From assembly GCF_022370635.2 (NCBI RefSeq), contig NZ_CP092362.2, positions 1,612,001 through 1,676,000 on the forward strand: a stretch of DNA of 64,000 nucleotides. The letters run 5' to 3'. The position numbers were made by a program, and so were the translations under genes. The notes under the pieces were generated by a model that was not told where the DNA came from, searched no databases, and saw nothing but the letters and a program-made list of their open reading frames with translations. Below, piece by piece: positions 61,605 to 64,000 of this stretch (position 1 is the first letter of the stretch; the number at the start of each line of letters is the position of its first letter). The stretch comes from Mycolicibacterium crocinum (lineage in GTDB: Bacteria > Actinomycetota > Actinomycetes > Mycobacteriales > Mycobacteriaceae).

Positions 61605-62579
61605 ATGGCGGCCTCGCGCATTCGCTCGGTGCTGGCCTGGCACGTTCACGGTTCCTGGATGGAATCGTTCGTCTCGGGCCATCATCGGTATTTGCTGCCG
61701 CTGAGTCCCGATCGCGGGCCGGACGGACGGGGTCGGTGCGGGCGCGACTGGCCGCGCACCGAGGAAGTGCCGTTCGACCGGCTGCGGGACGCGGACGTCG
61801 ATGTCGTTGTCCTGCAACGTCCTGAGGAACTCGAGATGGCACATCGCTGGCTGGATCGGCGCCCCGGCGTCGATGTGCCTGCCGTCTACGTCGAGCACAA
61901 CGCGCCGCGGCCGGCCGCGGCGACCAGCGTCCACCCGCTGGCCGACCAAAGCGACATTCCCATCATTCACGTCACCGCATTCAATCGGTTAATGTGGGAC
62001 AATGGTTGCGCCCCGACAACTATTATCGAGCACGGTATCGCCGATCCCGGCCCGCGCTACACGGGCGAGATTCCGGCGGCCGCGACGATGATCAACGAGC
62101 CGGTGCGTCGGTCGCGGGTGGTCGGCACCGATCTACTCGGAGAGTTGGGTGCCACCATCCCCATCGACGTGTGGGGCATCGGCACCAATGAACTCAACGA
62201 CGCTCCGCACCGCCGCAACCGTGTCACGGGTTTGGGCGACATGCCCACCGCCCGACTGTGGTCGGAGGTGGCCCACCGCCGGGTCTACCTGCACACCGCG
62301 CGCTGGACTTCACTCGGATTGTCGTTGGTGGAGGCGATGTTCCTCGGGATGCCGATAGTCGCGGTAGCCTCGACAATGGCGCCGCTGGTGGTGCCCGAAG
62401 AGGCTGGGGTCGTCAGCGCCGACGTGGCGGTACTGGGCCGAGCCCTTAATGAATATCTGGTCGAGGAAACGGCCGCAGAAATTGCCGGTAAGGCTGCGCG
62501 TTCTTTCGCGCTAGCCCATTTCGGCTTGGGCCGATTCCTCTCCCAATGGGATGACGTCATCGAATCACTCTGCGCCTGA
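61605..62579 (+). CDS. GT4-like glycosyltransferase
   Basis: A 324-residue GT-B glycosyltransferase: N-terminal acceptor half (VLAWHVHGSWMESFVSGHH), and a C-terminal donor half with WTSLGLSLVEAMFLGMPIVA, the E-x7-E-like nucleotide-sugar motif of family GT4. Donor and acceptor unknown. ATG 61605 suits the SigF-like promoter nine bases upstream. It lies 25 bp before a second GT4 gene, so they may act on the same glycan or glycolipid. Confidence 0.8.
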   Translation: MAASRIRSVLAWHVHGSWMESFVSGHHRYLLPLSPDRGPDGRGRCGRDWPRTEEVPFDRLRDADVDVVVLQRPEELEMAHRWLDRRPGVDVPAVYVEHNAPRPAAATSVHPLADQSDIPIIHVTAFNRLMWDNGCAPTTIIEHGIADPGPRYTGEIPAAATMINEPVRRSRVVGTDLLGELGATIPIDVWGIGTNELNDAPHRRNRVTGLGDMPTARLWSEVAHRRVYLHTARWTSLGLSLVEAMFLGMPIVAVASTMAPLVVPEEAGVVSADVAVLGRALNEYLVEETAAEIAGKAARSFALAHFGLGRFLSQWDDVIESLCA

Positions 62580-62604
62580 GGCGTATTGAAGAGGAGGGAC
62601 GACG

Positions 62605-63846
62605 ATGAAGATCGCGATGGTCTCTGAACATGCAAGCCCACTGGCAGTGCTCGGTGGGGTGGACGCAGGTGGGCAGAACGTACACGTGGCCGAGTTGTCG
62701 GCGGCTATGGCGCGCCGGGGTCACGATGTCACCGTCTACACCCGCCGTGATGACCCGGACAGTCCCGAGCGAGTGCAGACCGAGCACGGCTACACCGTGG
62801 TACACGTTCCCGCGGGTCCGGCGAAACAGCTCCCCAAGGACCAATTGCTCGAGCACATGAGCGCTTTCGCGCAATACCTGGACCAGCAGTGGGGCATCGA
62901 ACGCCCCGATGTCGCCCACGCCCACTTCTGGATGTCGGGCATCGCAACCCAACTCGCCGCCCGCGCGCAGTCGGTGCCGACCGTGCAGACGTTTCACGCC
63001 CTCGGCGTGGTCAAGCGACGCCACCAGGGCGCGCAGGACACCAGCCCCAGCGCGCGAATCAAGCTGGAGAAGCTCGTCGCGACCCATGCCACGTGGGTCG
63101 CCGCGACGTGCACCGACGAGGTCTTCGAACTGGTTCGGATGGGGCGGGCGCGGACCAAGATCTCGGTGGTGCCGTGCGGGGTGGATCTGAACACGTTCTC
63201 CACCGAGGGCCCGATCGCCGACCGCGGCGCGAGGCATCGCATCGTCGGGGTGGGAAGGTTGGTGCCGCGAAAGGGATTCGACACGATGATCGAGGCGCTG
63301 CCGGCCATTCCTGATGCCGAGTACGTGATCGTCGGCGGCCCGGAACACGGGCGGTTGAAGTCCGACCCGGAGGTGCGCCGGTTGCGATCGTTGGCAACGA
63401 AACTCGGGGTGGCCGACCGGGTCAAGTTCGCCGGCCCGTTGCCGCGTGACGACATGCCCGCAATGCTGCGTTCAGCGGACGTGGTGACCTGCACGCCGTG
63501 GTACGAACCCTTCGGCATCGTCCCCCTCGAGGCAATGGCATGCGGTGTGCCGGTGGTGGCCTCCGCGGTGGGCGGCATGCTGGATACCGTCGTCCATGAC
63601 GTCACCGGGCGCCTGGTGACGCCTCGAAACCCCCGGGAATGTGCCGAGGCGGTGTCGACTGTTCTGCGCGATTCGTTCCTGCGCCGCAGCCTCGGGCTGG
63701 CGGGTCGCGATCGTGCCTGCGCCCGCTACTCGTGGGACCGGGTAGCCGCGGACACTTTGCGGATCTACGACCGGCTGGTGTCCGCGGACGTCATGCAGAC
63801 CGCACTGCCCACCGACCTTGGTCAGGCGACCATCCAATCTGGTTGA
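62605..63846 (+). CDS. GT4-family glycosyltransferase
   Basis: A 413-residue GT-B enzyme: N-terminal [19 protein letters not shown] (acceptor/donor loop typical of GT4), [11 protein letters not shown], and C-terminal [20 protein letters not shown] with the EX7E motif. Retaining enzymes of this type use NDP-sugars such as GDP-mannose or UDP-glucose. AGGAGGG lies seven bases before ATG 62605, a strong ribosome site. Second gene of a pair with the preceding glycosyltransferase. Confidence 0.9.
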   Translation: MKIAMVSEHASPLAVLGGVDAGGQNVHVAELSAAMARRGHDVTVYTRRDDPDSPERVQTEHGYTVVHVPAGPAKQLPKDQLLEHMSAFAQYLDQQWGIERPDVAHAHFWMSGIATQLAARAQSVPTVQTFHALGVVKRRHQGAQDTSPSARIKLEKLVATHATWVAATCTDEVFELVRMGRARTKISVVPCGVDLNTFSTEGPIADRGARHRIVGVGRLVPRKGFDTMIEALPAIPDAEYVIVGGPEHGRLKSDPEVRRLRSLATKLGVADRVKFAGPLPRDDMPAMLRSADVVTCTPWYEPFGIVPLEAMACGVPVVASAVGGMLDTVVHDVTGRLVTPRNPRECAEAVSTVLRDSFLRRSLGLAGRDRACARYSWDRVAADTLRIYDRLVSADVMQTALPTDLGQATIQSG

Positions 63847-63849
63847 GGC

Positions 63850-64000
63850 TCAGCCGGTTTCCAGGATGCGGAGGTCGCGCTCCAGAGTCGCAGGCAGCGG
63901 CCGGCGCTGCGCGATCGCGGCAGGCAGCCGTACCAGCGCCTCGGCGGCGGCGCGGGTGTGCTCGACATCCCGCAGTGCCGCCTGCAGCAGTCGCCCGCCG
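63850..64000 (-). CDS. C-terminal end of an unidentified protein
   Basis: An open frame on the minus strand enters from the right edge and stops at 63850-63852. The 49 visible residues (GRLLQAALRDVEHTRAAAEA, ending LERDLRILETG) are helical and Arg/Ala-rich with mycobacterial codon use. Too little remains to name it. Convergent with the glycosyltransferase, 3 bp apart. Confidence 0.5.
   Translation of the reverse strand, partial: GGRLLQAALRDVEHTRAAAEALVRLPAAIAQRRPLPATLERDLRILETG

Noticed and set aside
1..64000. CRISPR arrays, tRNA or rRNA genes, riboswitches, toxin-antitoxin pairs
   Set aside because: Read through the sequence by eye on both strands without finding regular spaced repeats, cloverleaf-like segments or paired small toxin genes; a dedicated covariance-model search was not possible.

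Overview
The window looks like chromosomal DNA of a mycobacterium, most likely a fast-growing Mycolicibacterium-type species. It is GC-rich, has many GTG starts and 4-bp ATGA/GTGA gene overlaps, and encodes MmpL and PE-PPE-domain proteins, CtpD, Lhr, LpdA, SdhCD and a Lat/LrpA lysine locus. From memory, the backbone gene order matches the M. tuberculosis stretch from sdhA (Rv3318) down to about usfY (Rv3288c). No alignment could be run, so the species is inferred.

Layout. 1-4.0 kb: start of a succinate dehydrogenase operon (sdhC-sdhD-sdhA, minus strand) facing a translationally coupled nucleoside-salvage operon (cdd-deoA-add). 4.0-15.5 kb: first accessory block. It holds an ArsR repressor and the P1B-4 metal pump CtpD, an MmpL transporter, a three-gene cassette (methyltransferase, PhyH-type dioxygenase, Gfo/Idh/MocA-like oxidoreductase), a secreted PE-PPE-domain hydrolase, and an intact IS1182-family element that landed exactly between two convergent genes. 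15.5-37.7 kb: conserved core. It holds an Rv3311-like protein, upp, pmmB, a MarR/AbrB-transporter pair, purine nucleoside phosphorylase, two M20 amidohydrolases (amiB1, amiA1), a galE-like epimerase, lpdA, glpD2, a pseudouridine synthase, nei, a 13E12-type HNH protein and the giant helicase lhr.

37.8-52.3 kb: second accessory block. Two tandem zinc-ribbon/cyclase/ATPase paralogues have altered cyclase active sites. They are followed by a free-standing polyketide acyltransferase, a large LAL/LuxR regulator, and a complete cytochrome P450 electron-transfer operon (ferredoxin with a Tyr-variant cluster motif, ferredoxin reductase, P450). A divergent epoxide hydrolase is broken by one frameshift. 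The block ends at a TetR gene.

52.3-58.1 kb: the core resumes with lysine catabolism. Lat, an AASA/P6C dehydrogenase and an HglS-type 2-oxoadipate dioxygenase surround the Lrp regulator, and a perfect palindrome sits in the lat promoter. 58.1-64 kb: a stress/stationary-phase region. It holds a PknH-sensor-like lipoprotein, a UsfY-like protein, a CsbD protein, a small Rho-N/SAP-like protein, a Rieske-tailed FAD oxidoreductase and two GT4 glycosyltransferases. Four promoters here resemble the SigF form (GTTT-N15-17-GGGYA). The small Rho-N/SAP gene carries a terminator-like hairpin plus T-run inside its own 5' coding region, which is the most unusual regulatory structure seen.

No tRNA, rRNA, CRISPR array, prophage or origin was recognised. 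No stretch over 300 bp lacks an annotated gene or element.
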